Source of the DNA: JAJKIP01 sp037200685
GTDB lineage: Bacteria > Bacteroidota > Bacteroidia > Chitinophagales > Chitinophagaceae
DNA length: 64,000 nucleotides
Direction: 5' to 3'
Assembly (NCBI GenBank): GCA_037200685.1
Contig: JBBCIG010000012.1
Coordinates: forward strand, 111,848-175,847
Shown: positions 45,008 through 54,679 of the stretch, piece after piece
Numbering within the stretch: position 1 is the stretch's first letter
How the letters are laid out: the number at the start of each line of letters is the position of its first letter
The notes under the pieces: model-generated
Database searches by the model: none
The model's input: the letters and a program-made list of their open reading frames with translations, nothing else
Told to the model about the DNA's origin: nothing
Program-made: the position numbers and the translations under genes

Positions 45008-47332
45008 CTAAAAAATAAATGGATAGTTAATACCTAACTGGAACTGGTCGCCATCAAAAAATTTATAGCCAAACCATTTGTTTTGCAGCGCCGCATTGGC
45101 GGGTGTGGGACTTGGATCTTTTACTTTGTAGGCATAATCCAGACGTATTACCAAAAAACTAAGATCGACACGCAAACCGGCGCCGGCGCCAACTGCAATA
45201 TCTTTTCCGAGACGACTTAATTTAAAAACTTCTTCGGCTGGCCTGTCCTGCGCTTTTTTAAGAAACCATACATTACCAACATCAGTAAACAACGCACCGT
45301 TCACAAATATGCCAAACGGTTTACCGATCGGAAAACGATACTCGAGATTTGATTCCAACTGCACATCGCCATATCGATCGGGTGTGCTCCCCTGCCCGCT
45401 GAATTCTTTAATACTTGAACCCGGGCCCAATCGCCGCAACGCCCATGCCCGCATACTGTTGGGGCCGCCACTAAAAAATTGTTTGAAGAAAGGAAGGTTA
45501 TTTCTCTTAGCCGCATTGCGGGTGGAATTGTATTCGTAACCAATACCAAAGAAACCCCGCATGGCAATCGATGATTTGGGGAAACGCACCAATCGTGCAA
45601 ACTCCGCATCAAATTTTATAAACCGATAAAGTTCTTTATCTAAGAACGGGCTTCGGAACATGCCGGTGATTAAACCCGCTTCTTCCGCATTCAACCGTAA
45701 AACATTTAACCTGTTACTTGTACCGCCACTGATCGTGAGGCCGCCAATAAAAGAAGCGATAAAACCATCTGTGAAAATATTATTCAATGATGGGTTATAT
45801 TTTATAAGCGTATCGAGGCTATCTCTTTTAATTAAATAAGAATATTCAATGTTCAGCAGCTTGCTGGTAATTAAAACATTTCTTCTCTGAAACTCGTGAC
45901 CGAATGAACCGTTAATGCTGGTAAGATTATACAACAATCTTCTTTCCGTATTGGTAGCGTTGAATGAAAAAAGTGTTTTAAAATTATCACGGAACCGTTC
46001 CGGCACGAGCCTGAGGTTTGGAATAAATCTCGGAAAATAAATATTGTGCGTTAAACTTCTTTGTTCTGATTGTATGAACTGGTTACTTCCCCTATTGCCC
46101 AATTCAATTCCATACCGGATGTTCGTATTCGCAATGCTGGCGGATTTTGCAAAATTCCTGTTTTGCAAACCGACATTTAATCCAAGGCCCAGCAGGTTGC
46201 CGGAAATAACACTTTGGTTAATGCTGCCTTCGATGTTTGTATTGAACGCATACTTCGGCGCAGGTGTTAACCGGATCACAAAGTCAACGGTGTCTTGCCC
46301 TGCTCTTGGAAATTGATCAATACTTACAAGCCGCCAGGTGCCGAGTGAATTAAAACGGTTTAATGTTCTGAAATAGCGCTGCTGGCTATACACACTACCA
46401 CGGGGTAAATAAATATTGGGCGGAAATATTTTTGCCTTGAACCTATTCCTGTGCTGCACGACAGTTATATCTTCTACGATTCTTTCTTTTCTTGGAAGGC
46501 CTGAAGTATCGGGTACATTATCCGGATAAATAGTAACGTTGCCGATATAATATTTCACCAGCCGGAGGCTGTCTGCTGTTTTTAATCTTATTTCCAGATC
46601 GGCCGTAGGGTTTTCTCTTCGCTCCCTGAGTTTTTGCAATATCTCAAGCTGCTCAAACGGATCAAATGTCGGTTGCAACAAAGCGACATCAACAGTATCC
46701 CATAAACCGATAAGTTCTTCGCTGTTGAAACGCAGGTAACCATTGTTACGGTATAAATCAGTGAGACGTTCCCGCTCCGCGGCGATCAACCCTTTTGCAA
46801 AAGGATCGCCTTTTTTAACCAATGCACTGCCTCTTGTAGAATCAGTAAGGTGCTGTAGTTCCGGTTGGCGAATGTTATAAACAACCGTATCGAGGCGATA
46901 AAGTTTTCCCGGCCTTACATAAAAATCAACTATAGTCCGTAATTGATGGCGGCCGACTGTATCAATATCATGCGTAAAATAAATCGAGTCATTAAAATAC
47001 CCCTGCGATTTCATCAATGCCCGCATAAAAACGATGGACTTATCCGCATTGGCGCTATCATAAACCGGCGGCGTTTTTAAAACACTCCAGAATAACTTAT
47101 CCAGCTTTCTTACATTCATGCTGTCATCAAGCTGCCCTTCCAGCCCGGTGGTCAGCACTTCTTTTTCTTCATTTGAAAAGTTGCCTATTAAGTTGATATT
47201 TGTCTTATAAACAAAAGGCTTGTCGTGCTGGTATTTTTTTACAATCGTGCAGGAAGCAAAAGCAATAATGAATAACCCGGTAAGGCTGACATGAAGTAGA
47301 TTTTTATTTATAGGAAGCCTGTCGGGGAACAT
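45008..47332 (-). CDS. TamL-type lipoprotein, BamA/TamA-family outer-membrane assembly factor
   Basis: I chose the ATG at 47332 because the TTG/ATG upstream would overlap the divergent gene. The signal has a lipobox (FIIAFASC), so this is the lipidated TamA-like protein of Bacteroidota. POTRA-like segments carry GYFNDSIYFTHD, LTDLYRNNGYLRFNSE and GSVYSQQRYFRTLNRFNSLG. The C-terminal barrel has INQSVISGNLLGLGLNVGLQ, LFSFNATNTERR and FFSGGPNSMRAWALRRLGPG, which includes the Omp85 loop-6 R-G-type motif, and ends FQLGINYPFIF. Family knowledge: TamL works with TamB in moving proteins or lipids to the outer membrane. Frame intact. A repeat module begins at its stop. Confidence 0.9.
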   Translation of the reverse strand: MFPDRLPINKNLLHVSLTGLFIIAFASCTIVKKYQHDKPFVYKTNINLIGNFSNEEKEVLTTGLEGQLDDSMNVRKLDKLFWSVLKTPPVYDSANADKSIVFMRALMKSQGYFNDSIYFTHDIDTVGRHQLRTIVDFYVRPGKLYRLDTVVYNIRQPELQHLTDSTRGSALVKKGDPFAKGLIAAERERLTDLYRNNGYLRFNSEELIGLWDTVDVALLQPTFDPFEQLEILQKLRERRENPTADLEIRLKTADSLRLVKYYIGNVTIYPDNVPDTSGLPRKERIVEDITVVQHRNRFKAKIFPPNIYLPRGSVYSQQRYFRTLNRFNSLGTWRLVSIDQFPRAGQDTVDFVIRLTPAPKYAFNTNIEGSINQSVISGNLLGLGLNVGLQNRNFAKSASIANTNIRYGIELGNRGSNQFIQSEQRSLTHNIYFPRFIPNLRLVPERFRDNFKTLFSFNATNTERRLLYNLTSINGSFGHEFQRRNVLITSKLLNIEYSYLIKRDSLDTLIKYNPSLNNIFTDGFIASFIGGLTISGGTSNRLNVLRLNAEEAGLITGMFRSPFLDKELYRFIKFDAEFARLVRFPKSSIAMRGFFGIGYEYNSTRNAAKRNNLPFFKQFFSGGPNSMRAWALRRLGPGSSIKEFSGQGSTPDRYGDVQLESNLEYRFPIGKPFGIFVNGALFTDVGNVWFLKKAQDRPAEEVFKLSRLGKDIAVGAGAGLRVDLSFLVIRLDYAYKVKDPSPTPANAALQNKWFGYKFFDGDQFQLGINYPFIF

Positions 47333-47350
47333 ATTTAAACTAAAAAAGCA

Positions 47351-48085
47351 ATGCTTGGTAAATTGAAGATCAAATATATCCAAAGTTTAGGCCAGAAAAA
47401 ATTAAGGGATGAGGAAGGGCTGTTTATTGCCGAAGGCCCGAAGATCCTTCAAGAACTATTGACATCGGCAAAAAAGAATATTGTAGCGGTATATGGCATA
47501 GAAGAATGGATACAAGCAAACGAAGCTACTATCGGTAATATTGAAACCGTAATAGTCACCGATGATGAATTGGCAAAAATTTCACAGCTCAGTACGCCGA
47601 ATAAAGCGCTGGCGATTATAAAAAAGTTTGACAACAGCGCTACTCCGGATTTAAAAGGGAAGGTTTCATTAGCGCTTGACACCATCCAGGATCCCGGCAA
47701 CCTCGGCACGATTATCCGCATTGCGGACTGGTTTGGCGTCACCAATATTATTTGCAGTACAGACTGCGCAGATATTTATAATTCCAAGGTAGTACAAGCC
47801 ACGATGGGGAGCATTGCCAGAGTTAATGTGCAGTATGTTGATCTTGCCGCATGGCTTGCTTCAAAAAAAGATATTCGTATTTATGCAACTGCACTGGAAG
47901 GGCAAGATGTAGCGACGATGAAAAAACTGGAAGAAGGTATTATTGTCTTCGGTAATGAATCAAAAGGAATCAGCGAAGAAGTGTTGCAGCTGGTAAATGT
48001 AAAGATCACTATTCCTAAAAAAGGAAATGCGGAGTCGTTGAATGCGGCGGTTGCGGCGGGAATTGTGTTGGCCGTACTTTCTTAA
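47351..48085 (+). CDS. TrmH/SpoU-family RNA 2'-O-methyltransferase
   Basis: MLGKLKIKYIQSLGQKKLRD and FIAEGPKILQELL form the small substrate-binding N-terminal domain. The SPOUT knot is visible in DTIQDPGNLGTIIRIADWFG, VVQATMGSIARVNV, IVFGNESKGISEEVLQLVNV and ITIPKKGNAESLNAAVAAGI, motifs 1 to 3. It methylates a ribose in rRNA or tRNA; the target is not determined. It starts 18 bases from the divergent tamL start. Frame intact. Confidence 0.92.
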   Translation: MLGKLKIKYIQSLGQKKLRDEEGLFIAEGPKILQELLTSAKKNIVAVYGIEEWIQANEATIGNIETVIVTDDELAKISQLSTPNKALAIIKKFDNSATPDLKGKVSLALDTIQDPGNLGTIIRIADWFGVTNIICSTDCADIYNSKVVQATMGSIARVNVQYVDLAAWLASKKDIRIYATALEGQDVATMKKLEEGIIVFGNESKGISEEVLQLVNVKITIPKKGNAESLNAAVAAGIVLAVLS

Positions 48086-48310
48086 GCAGTTTAGAAGTTA
48101 AAGTTACTGCACCCAGTTTTTTTTCAAATTTTGTCCCGCTAAAAAATACCGTAAAATTTTGGTAAAAAATCAGTACAAATCTACTTTTTGGGTTAGGAAT
48201 AAGTCTTAAATCTGTACTATTATTTACAAAGGCAAGTAAGGCCATAATAGAACAATTTCTTTTGTCTCCTTATTATTGCCTGCATTGTTCACAACTCTAA
48301 AACCGTTTTT
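48086..48310. other. Intergenic stretch before the lipoprotein pair
   Basis: No gene and no clear terminator seen. A loose T-rich stretch at 48118-48130 follows the methyltransferase stop. Confidence 0.5.
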
Positions 48311-49265
48311 ATGAGAAAACAAACTTCATCCTACGCATTTCTTTTTATACTATCTACTGTAATTTCTAAAAAGCAATGAAAAGATTGGAAAATTGGAAGA
48401 CAACCTGGACTATTCAAAGCTATATTTTGAAAAATTCAGGGACGGGGAAAGGTTTATTATTGTTCCGATAAAAAAAGGGTTTGAAACTGTGAACAACAAC
48501 GACAAGCACTCTGTCAACGCTTTATTGTTGATCGAAACCAGCTCTGGTAATATAAGGAAAGGAAATATTGTACAGTATATTCCTGATCAGGAGCAAGCTA
48601 CCAGTATTCAGAAAAATAGTTTTTCTAAAATTTTTAATGGCGAAAATTTTGATTTGGATGCTCAATTCTCTTTTCTTACTATTTTAGATAAGCTTTCCTA
48701 TCAAGTTAAATATAAAGATGGCTATATGCAATCATCCGGAATTGTAAAACCGGGATCGTCTGTTGTACCAAATACCCCACCACAGGATCCCATCGGGCCG
48801 GCTCCAGTATGCACAGACTGGTATCTTGTCACTACTTATTATTATCTTGATGGCAGTACGAGCCAGACTGAAGATTATGTTTTTACAACTTGTGAACCAA
48901 GTGGAGGTGGTGGTGGAGGTGGTGGTGATGGAAATGGCAATGATGGCACAGTTTCTCTTCCAATAGAATGGTGGCCTGCTGAAGCTGCAATTTGGGCATT
49001 AAAATCTTCTGAATTTGTTACTGGGGAAAAGAATGCAAGCGAACCGGGTGGAGGACATTTTACAGGAATTGTTCATCAAGGGGAACAATTAATTACAGGT
49101 TCTGGAATTGCAACATGGGAAAAACTTTCTGCTAACGCATGGAAATTTTCTACGAGTTTGGTAAAGGCGAATGTGAATGGTAAAGTTACTTTTACAAACC
49201 CGAATTCTCCGGACGTACCAATAAATACAACGCGTCAGTGGGCATTTTTTATTCTTTTTCCATAA
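48311..49265 (+). pseudogene. Unknown Chitinophagaceae-type lipoprotein, frame broken in the signal region
   Basis: ATG at 48311 gives MRKQTSSYAFLFILSTVIS followed by a stop. The mature part runs in another frame from SNEKIGKLEDNLDYSKLYFE through a helical segment, then CTDWYLVTTYYYLDGSTSQT, a Gly run (GGGGGGGGDGNGND) and a beta-rich end (GGGHFTGIVHQGEQLITGSG, then WKFSTSLVKANVNGKVTF). A few bases missing near 48372 would restore a lipobox Cys. I do not recognise the function. The Cys pair around the Tyr-rich motif and the Gly linker are typical of secreted repeat-type proteins in this group. It precedes a second unknown lipoprotein by 12 bases. Confidence 0.6.
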
Positions 49266-49277
49266 ACAATATAGCTT

Positions 49278-50059
49278 ATGTATATGCATGTTTTCTCTAT
49301 TAAAACGCTATTTTTTATATGCTTAATGAGTTTTTTATTTTGTTGTAGTTTTCGCTCTAAACATGCCAACAGTGGAATTGTATTATTTAAAAACAGGCTT
49401 TTGAGCAATGATTTAAAAAACTTTCCTTTTCCCCGGAAGTCTTTACATTAAAAGATAGAAAAGTATGGTTTAAGGATAGCCTTATTATTGCTGAAGGTTT
49501 TGCCATTAATGTGGACATAGATGAATATGGGCATGAAAAAAAAGAAGCACTAGTGAATAAATATACATTTATGGACCTTCGGAAAAAGTCTTATTATGAA
49601 TATGCCAATTTTTCAGATACCGCCGCTATAAATGATAAGTATCTCCATCCATCTTCAGGTAAATCAAAAGATGGATGGCACTTTTTCAGTGAAGAAGATG
49701 TTATTGACCCGGAAAACAGGGAATTTATAACAGACACAATCATTAATGGTGTAAAATATAAAAGAGCAAAAAGTTTCTCAATTGTAAATGGGACATCAGG
49801 TGAAGAAAAAATTATTAAAACAGGCTATTTCAGATGCGACAAAAAAGAAACTTTTTTCTCTATGGACAAGCCTTTAAGTAGAATAGTTGGATACCCCATG
49901 CTTAGATTAGACAGCTATTCACCTTCAACACAAATAGCCCTGTCCCAGGAAATAGAATTTATATCTGATAAACTAACAGCAAAGGAACTAAAAGTATTTG
50001 AAGCATGGGAAAAAAATGCAAAAGAGAATCCAATAAATAAAAACAGTAAGGAGGAATAG
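49278..50059 (+). pseudogene. Unknown lipoprotein paired with the preceding gene, one frameshift
   Basis: ATG at 49278 gives MYMHVFSIKTLFFICLMSFL followed by FCCSFRSKH, a signal with lipobox FLFCC. After an indel near 49440 the frame reads FTLKDRKVWFKDSLIIAEGF, VDIDEYGHEKKEALVNKYTF, MDLRKKSYYEYANFSDTAAI and later DGWHFFSEEDVIDPENREFI. The end is charged (KELKVFEAWEKNAKENPINK). No family is recognised; the layout of a small beta-rich lipoprotein with a companion suggests a shared surface or periplasmic function. Confidence 0.6.
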
Positions 50060-50115
50060 TCTTACCCAAGCCGGAGATAGAATAGCTGATGAACGATAAC
50101 GAGGAAAGAAATAGT

Positions 50116-51370
50116 TTACCTAAACTGTATCGCCTTCACCGGTTGTATATTTCTCACCAATATAGAAGGTATCATTAAAATTAAAAAACAAACGACCAGC
50201 GTACCTGCACAAACAGCGCCTACCTGCCACCATACAATCTTCACAGCAGCTTCGCTGAGATAATATGCCTCTTCATTCAGTTTAATAAAACCTGTTTCTT
50301 TTTGAAGATATAGAAACCCAACACCAACGATAACGCCGATAACAATACCGGTGATCGTAATGATAAGTGAATGCTGTAAAAATATCTTCTGTATCGTCCA
50401 GTTGCTGGCGCCCAGCGCTTTTAAAACGCCGATCATGCGGATACGTTCCAGCACTAAGATCAGCAGGCAAACCACCAGGTTTACAATTGCGACAAATGCC
50501 ATTATGCAGATTAATACCGTGCGGGTCAAATCCTGCATATCGAGCCAGTCAAAAATATTGGGGGAAATATCCCTTATACTTTGCGTATCCCATGTTGGCG
50601 TAAAGCCGTTCATATCATAAATATCCGCTGTCGCTTTTTGTATGTTTTTACTGTCGTTCAGGAAAATCTCATAGCCCCCTATTTCATCACTGCGCCAATC
50701 ATTCAATTTCTGAATAAGTTTAATATCCCCGATCGCAAATGTTTTATCATACTCCTCTATACCAGTTTTGTATATCCCGGTAATGGTGAGCTTATCAGGC
50801 CGCAATGAGCCACCCGGTTGTATAAAATAAATGAGTATTCTGTCATTCAATTTTAACTTTAATTGATTGGCCGTATAAGCGGAAATAATAATCTCCCTGC
50901 TGTATGTACTGTCCCTAAACTGGATAGGCCGCCCCTCTTTTAAAAATTGCTGCAGGTAATTAAAGTCGTACGTGCTATCAAAGCCTTTTAGCAACACACC
51001 TTTCTATTTCTTCCTTTGTTTTCAGGATAGCGTATTTGGTAGCGAAGGGATGTATGTTTTTTATTTCGGGGTTTTTGTTGATAGCTTCGATCAGCGAATC
51101 ATTTTTAATGATCGGTGATTCTTCCGCGATCAACGCTTTGAATGGCTGTTTTTCCTGTATGCGTACATGGCCCCAGAAGCTGAATACTTTTTGGCTTACC
51201 TGTTCCTGGAAACCATTGACAAATGCAAGTGTAATGATCATTACCGCTACGCTGATAATAGTAGCTGTAATAGATAGCCTGATAATGAACCGGGAGAAAG
51301 ATCGCTTCCGCCTGGCCCTTTTGACTTATTAAATTGCTATGCGGTTTGCTATAAAGCCTGCAACCTTCAA
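50116..51370 (-). pseudogene. LolC/LolE-type (FtsX-superfamily) ABC transporter permease, two frameshifts
   Basis: The start is near the TTG at 51370 (KVAGFIANRIAI). After an indel near 51330 come SFSRFIIRLSITATIISVAV and MIITLAFVNGFQEQVSQKVF, the first span and periplasmic start. A second indel lies near 50990. The C-terminal part shows TVLICIMAFVAIVNLVVCLL, the cytoplasmic coupling helix MIGVLKALGASNWTIQKIFL and the last spans. Restored length is near 418 residues with four spans and a large periplasmic domain, as in LolC/E. Family knowledge: with an ATPase LolD it releases outer-membrane lipoproteins. No lolD is in the window. Confidence 0.82.
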
Positions 51371-51489
51371 ATTAAATTATTTGTCTTTGTATCAAAAAGA
51401 AGCATGTACCAAAAATAAGCCGTTAAAAATATTTATCTGCTTTTTTACTCATTTTTCACAATATGCACAAACATTAACCGCACATCGGG

Positions 51490-52759
51490 ATGAAAACAAT
51501 TATCGTCGCTTTTTTATCATTACTTATTTATACTGCGCAGGCGCAAATCCCCGATCATATTTATAAATCGAATATTCATTCAGTAAAATTCTTTAAGTAT
51601 GGCGATATCTACAGTTATCCTATACTTTCTTTAAATAGTGGTGATCAACTGGAGCTTCATTTTGATGACCTGGATGCGGATGTAAAAAATTTCTATTACA
51701 CTTTTCAGCTTTGCAATGCTGACTGGACACCCGTCAACCTGCAAGCATTTGATTATATCCGCGGCTTTCATCAACACGGATCACCACGTACAGGAATTCC
51801 TCTATCTCGATGACACGCTATACGCATTACCAGGCGATGCTGCCCGACAGGAGTTCCACACCAACAAGATCAGGCAATTATATTTTGAAAGTCTTCCGGA
51901 ATAATGATACATCTAATCTTTATTTCACCAAACGTTTCCTTGTGGTTGATAATAAAGTGGCGATTGCGGCCCAGATCAAACAGCCTTTTAGTCCGCAATT
52001 ATATCTCACAGACCAGCGTGTGATGGGTAACACTGAATACAGCAAACGCAAGGATCAACACGCTTTCACCACAGGACATAAAAGTGGTCGTTTTACAAAT
52101 AATACCTGGTCATCCGCCGCTTTTGTTGACAGGCAACGATCTACAGGGGTAATTATTACGAATACAACGATGACGCTACTTCATTTCAATCAGGCCGTGA
52201 ATGGCGATGGATCGACCTGCGCAGCTTACGATTGATGAGCGAAAGAATGCTGAAAATAATTGATACAAATAAAATAACGGAAGTGATTGTAAAACCGGAT
52301 GCCGAACGAACACATCAGGTTTACTTTTATTACCGCGACCTCAACGGCCTCTTCACGATAGAAAATACCGATGGCAACAATCCCTATTGGCAAAGCGATT
52401 ATACCTATGTTCATTTTACCTATATCCCTCCCGGCGGACAGGCCTACCCGGGAAAAGATATGTTCCTCTTTGGGGAATTGACGAACTACACAGCGGATGA
52501 TTCTTCTAAAATGATTTTTAACAGAGATAAAGGCTTGTACGAAAAAACACTTTTTCTAAAACAAGGTTATTATAACTATTCTTACATCACAATCGATGCG
52601 GGCAATACAAAAGCCAATCGTTTTTCATTTGAAAACACCGAAGGCAACTTCAACAACACGGAAAACAATTATACCATATTGGTTTATTTCCGCCCTTTCG
52701 GTGCAAGGGCCGATGAGTTGATTGGCTATGCACAAGTCAGTACACTTAATCCGAGATAG
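51490..52759 (+). pseudogene. Type IX secretion plug protein (DUF5103), several frameshifts
   Basis: The ATG at 51490 gives MKTIIVAFLSLLIYTAQAQI (signal peptide) and IYKSNIHSVKFFKYGDIYSY. The first domain shows SGDQLELHFDDLDADVKNFY and FQLCNADWTPVNLQAFDYI, the start signature of the DUF5103 plug family. The frame shifts near 51760, 52020 and 52170. The rest reads HQVYFYYRDLNGLFTIENTD, YVHFTYIPPGGQAYPGKDMF and FGELTNYTAD, ending VYFRPFGARADELIG. Family knowledge: this periplasmic protein plugs the SprA channel when it is idle. Together with the PorP/SprF protein and the type B adhesin it shows that the host has a working T9SS. Confidence 0.85.
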
Positions 52760-52829
52760 TTGCAGACATCGTACATCAAATTTTAGCAACAAACATCCAT
52801 TTTTTTAAACCAGTAAGCTTATAACGCTG

Positions 52830-52837
52830 TATCTTTG
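52830..52837 (+). promoter_or_regulatory. -7 promoter element of the SRP RNA gene
   Basis: TATCTTTG ends 4 bases before the predicted 5' end of the RNA at 52842. It sets the start-site spacing used elsewhere in this annotation. Confidence 0.75.
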
Positions 52838-52841
52838 CGCC

Positions 52842-52945
52842 GGCAGGTCTTACACGACCAGCTCCTGCTGAACCTCCCCAGGGCCGGAAGGCAGCAAGGA
52901 TAAGTGGTTGTAGCGGTGCGATGTGAGGAGCCTGCCTTTTTTTTT
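52842..52945 (+). ncRNA. ffs: Signal recognition particle RNA (small bacterial type)
   Basis: The 5' end GGCAGGTC pairs with GAGCCTGCC at the 3' end, closing the helix. The apical region carries CCCCAGGGCCGGAAGGCAGC with AAGGATAA, the universally conserved Ffh-binding domain (GGAAG tetraloop, asymmetric loop AGCA). An oligo-T run at 52937-52945 ends transcription. The RNA targets membrane and secreted proteins to the translocon with Ffh. The -7 element lies directly upstream. The neighbours on both sides are unrelated protein genes. Confidence 0.92.
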
Positions 52946-53031
52946 ACCCCCTTACCCCCTGGAGGGGGCCAATAAATTCTCCGGGGCTCATTTAACCAAA
53001 TATCAAGTTCCGCCCATGCGGACCCAGCGTT

Positions 53032-53685
53032 ATGAAATTCTTTATCGATACTGCCAATCTCGCTCAAATCAAAGAAGCCAACGAATTAGGAATTTTAGAT
53101 GGTGTTACCACGAACCCTTCTCTCATGGCTAAAGAAGGAATCAAAGGCCAGGAAGCCGTTTTTAACCATTACAAAACTATTTGTGAATTGGTGGACGGTG
53201 ACATCAGCGCTGAAGTGATCTCCACGGAGTTTATGGCGATTGTTGAAGAAGGAAAAAAGCTGGCGGCTATTCATCCGAACATTGTTGTAAAAGTCCCGAT
53301 GATCAAAGACGGAATTAAAGCCATCAAATGGTTTTCTGATAATGGCATTCGCACCAATTGCACATTGGTATTTTCCGCTGGCCAGGCGATATTGGCGGCA
53401 AAAGCCGGCGCTACTTATTTATCCCCTTTTATCGGCCGTATTGATGACAGCAGTTGGGACGGGGTAGAACTAATCGCACAGATATCGAATATATATTCTA
53501 TACAAGGTTATAAAACAGAAATCCTTGCCGCATCCATCCGCAACGCTTTGCATATTGTAAGATGTGCCGAAGCCGGAGCTGATGTATGTACCTGCCCGCT
53601 TGAGTCCATCCTCGGGTTACTCAAACATCCGCTGACAGATATTGGCTTGGCGAAATTCCTGGAAGACGCTAAGAAGACGAGCTAA
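53032..53685 (+). CDS. tal: Transaldolase / fructose-6-phosphate aldolase family protein
   Basis: This 217-residue TIM barrel reads MKFFIDTANLAQIKEANELG, VTTNPSLMAKEG and HPNIVVKVPMIKDGIKAIKW. The Lys in VVKVPM is the Schiff-base residue. LVFSAGQAILAAKAGATYLS, PFIGRIDD and VRCAEAGADVCTCPLESIL complete the short (TalC/MipB) type. Family knowledge: it transfers dihydroxyacetone units in the pentose phosphate pathway; true transaldolase and F6P aldolase cannot be told apart by eye. Its stop codon lies inside the first purine-rich arm of the composite repeat that follows. Confidence 0.95.
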   Translation: MKFFIDTANLAQIKEANELGILDGVTTNPSLMAKEGIKGQEAVFNHYKTICELVDGDISAEVISTEFMAIVEEGKKLAAIHPNIVVKVPMIKDGIKAIKWFSDNGIRTNCTLVFSAGQAILAAKAGATYLSPFIGRIDDSSWDGVELIAQISNIYSIQGYKTEILAASIRNALHIVRCAEAGADVCTCPLESILGLLKHPLTDIGLAKFLEDAKKTS

Positions 53686-54032
53686 GAGGCTAAGAGATCA
53701 AAGAAGAAAAAGAGGGAAAGAGACAACTCCTTTAGTTTCTTTATTCTTTTGTTTTCGTATATTTTTTTTGAATACCAGCGTCAGTACTGAGCGAAGTCGA
53801 AGTATTCATGGCATCGCCTGTTGTGCCACTCTCCCGATAGCTATCGGGATCATCGTCCCGTACTGAGCCTGTCGAAGTTTCATGCATCTTTGATGTAAGT
53901 CACATTATAATTGTTGAGTAGAGAACAGGAAGATGAACGGAGCGTCGCAACGAAGATGATCAGGGAACTGAAGCTGGTTACATAAATCTCTTTTTCTTCT
54001 TTTCTCCTTTGATCTCTTAGCTTCTTCTTAGC
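53681..54032. repeat. Composite dispersed repeat with inverted arms, copy 8
   Basis: The left arm 53681-53724 contains the tal stop codon (GCTAAGAGG). The right arm 53996-54032 contains the stop of the convergent gene (GGCTAAG on the minus strand). The 15-base core GCTAAGAGATCAAAG at 53689-53703 is inverted exactly at 54007-54021. Between them lie an inverted module (53764-53830), the palindrome TCCCGATAGCTATCGGGA, the ACTGAGCGAAGTCGAAGT motif and a forward module at 53913-53988 (TTGAGTAGAGAACAGGAAGA, GAACGGAGCGTCGCAACGA, AGATGATCAGGGAACTG). This is the most complete copy. Confidence 0.85.
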
Positions 54033-54411
54033 CCCTTTGCCTTTTCATCGCTTCTTCCTTCGTCGGCAGCTTATCGGGGTCAGGCTTTTTCTTTATCCAG
54101 ATGGTTTTTTCCAGCCATACGGAAGGATTGTTTTTCAGGACTGCTTTAACCGTAATTTTTTCTTGGGTAAAATCAGGAGGGACCACGAGTTCATTGCCCA
54201 AAAACTCACAGGCGGAAGATGAGAATTCAATTTCTTTTGAGGTTAAGGGCATCCAGCGGCCATTGGAGAGTTTGCCGTCTACATTTATATAATTATGCGT
54301 GCCTTTTTTGAGGCTGTCGGTATACAAATGAAAATAGATGCTGTCGACCTTTTGCGCAACGGCTTTAAAGCTAAAAATCGGCAAAAGCAGGATAAGTAAA
54401 AATTTCTTCAC
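54028..54411 (-). CDS. Secreted hypothetical protein, 127 residues
   Basis: MKKFLLILLLPIFSFKAVAQ is a signal peptide. The mature part (IYFHLYTDSLKKGTHNYINV, WMPLTSKEIEFSSSACEFLG, FTQEKITVKAVLKNNPSVWL) is beta-rich with two Cys, and a Pro/Lys tail follows. The stop is inside the right arm of the composite repeat. No family recognised; frame intact. Confidence 0.65.
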   Translation of the reverse strand: MKKFLLILLLPIFSFKAVAQKVDSIYFHLYTDSLKKGTHNYINVDGKLSNGRWMPLTSKEIEFSSSACEFLGNELVVPPDFTQEKITVKAVLKNNPSVWLEKTIWIKKKPDPDKLPTKEEAMKRQRG

Positions 54412-54679
54412 AGACGTGTTTTTTATAAACTAAATGACGCCGGGGATGGCTGAAAGGTACGCCGATTTAAAGGGTTAACATTTTATTTGTAGGCCTCGTT
54501 TGCTATTTTTTTCAATTGTTGACTATGATCACCCAACCAATATGTATTGCCAACTGTCTGTCTAAAGAATAATACAAAAGCAGCGAAAAATAGTGAAAGT
54601 AAAAAGCAAAACCTTTCGTTACTTTGACGGTTAGATATATTGGATTAAAAGATAATACCAACTTCGGATCCCCATCATC

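Noticed and set aside
52755..53031. tRNA gene near the structured region before tal
   Set aside because: The structure is fully explained by the SRP RNA; no cloverleaf or CCA end seen.
53764..53990. CRISPR array
   Set aside because: Repeats are not regularly spaced and differ in orientation and length; there are no cas genes.
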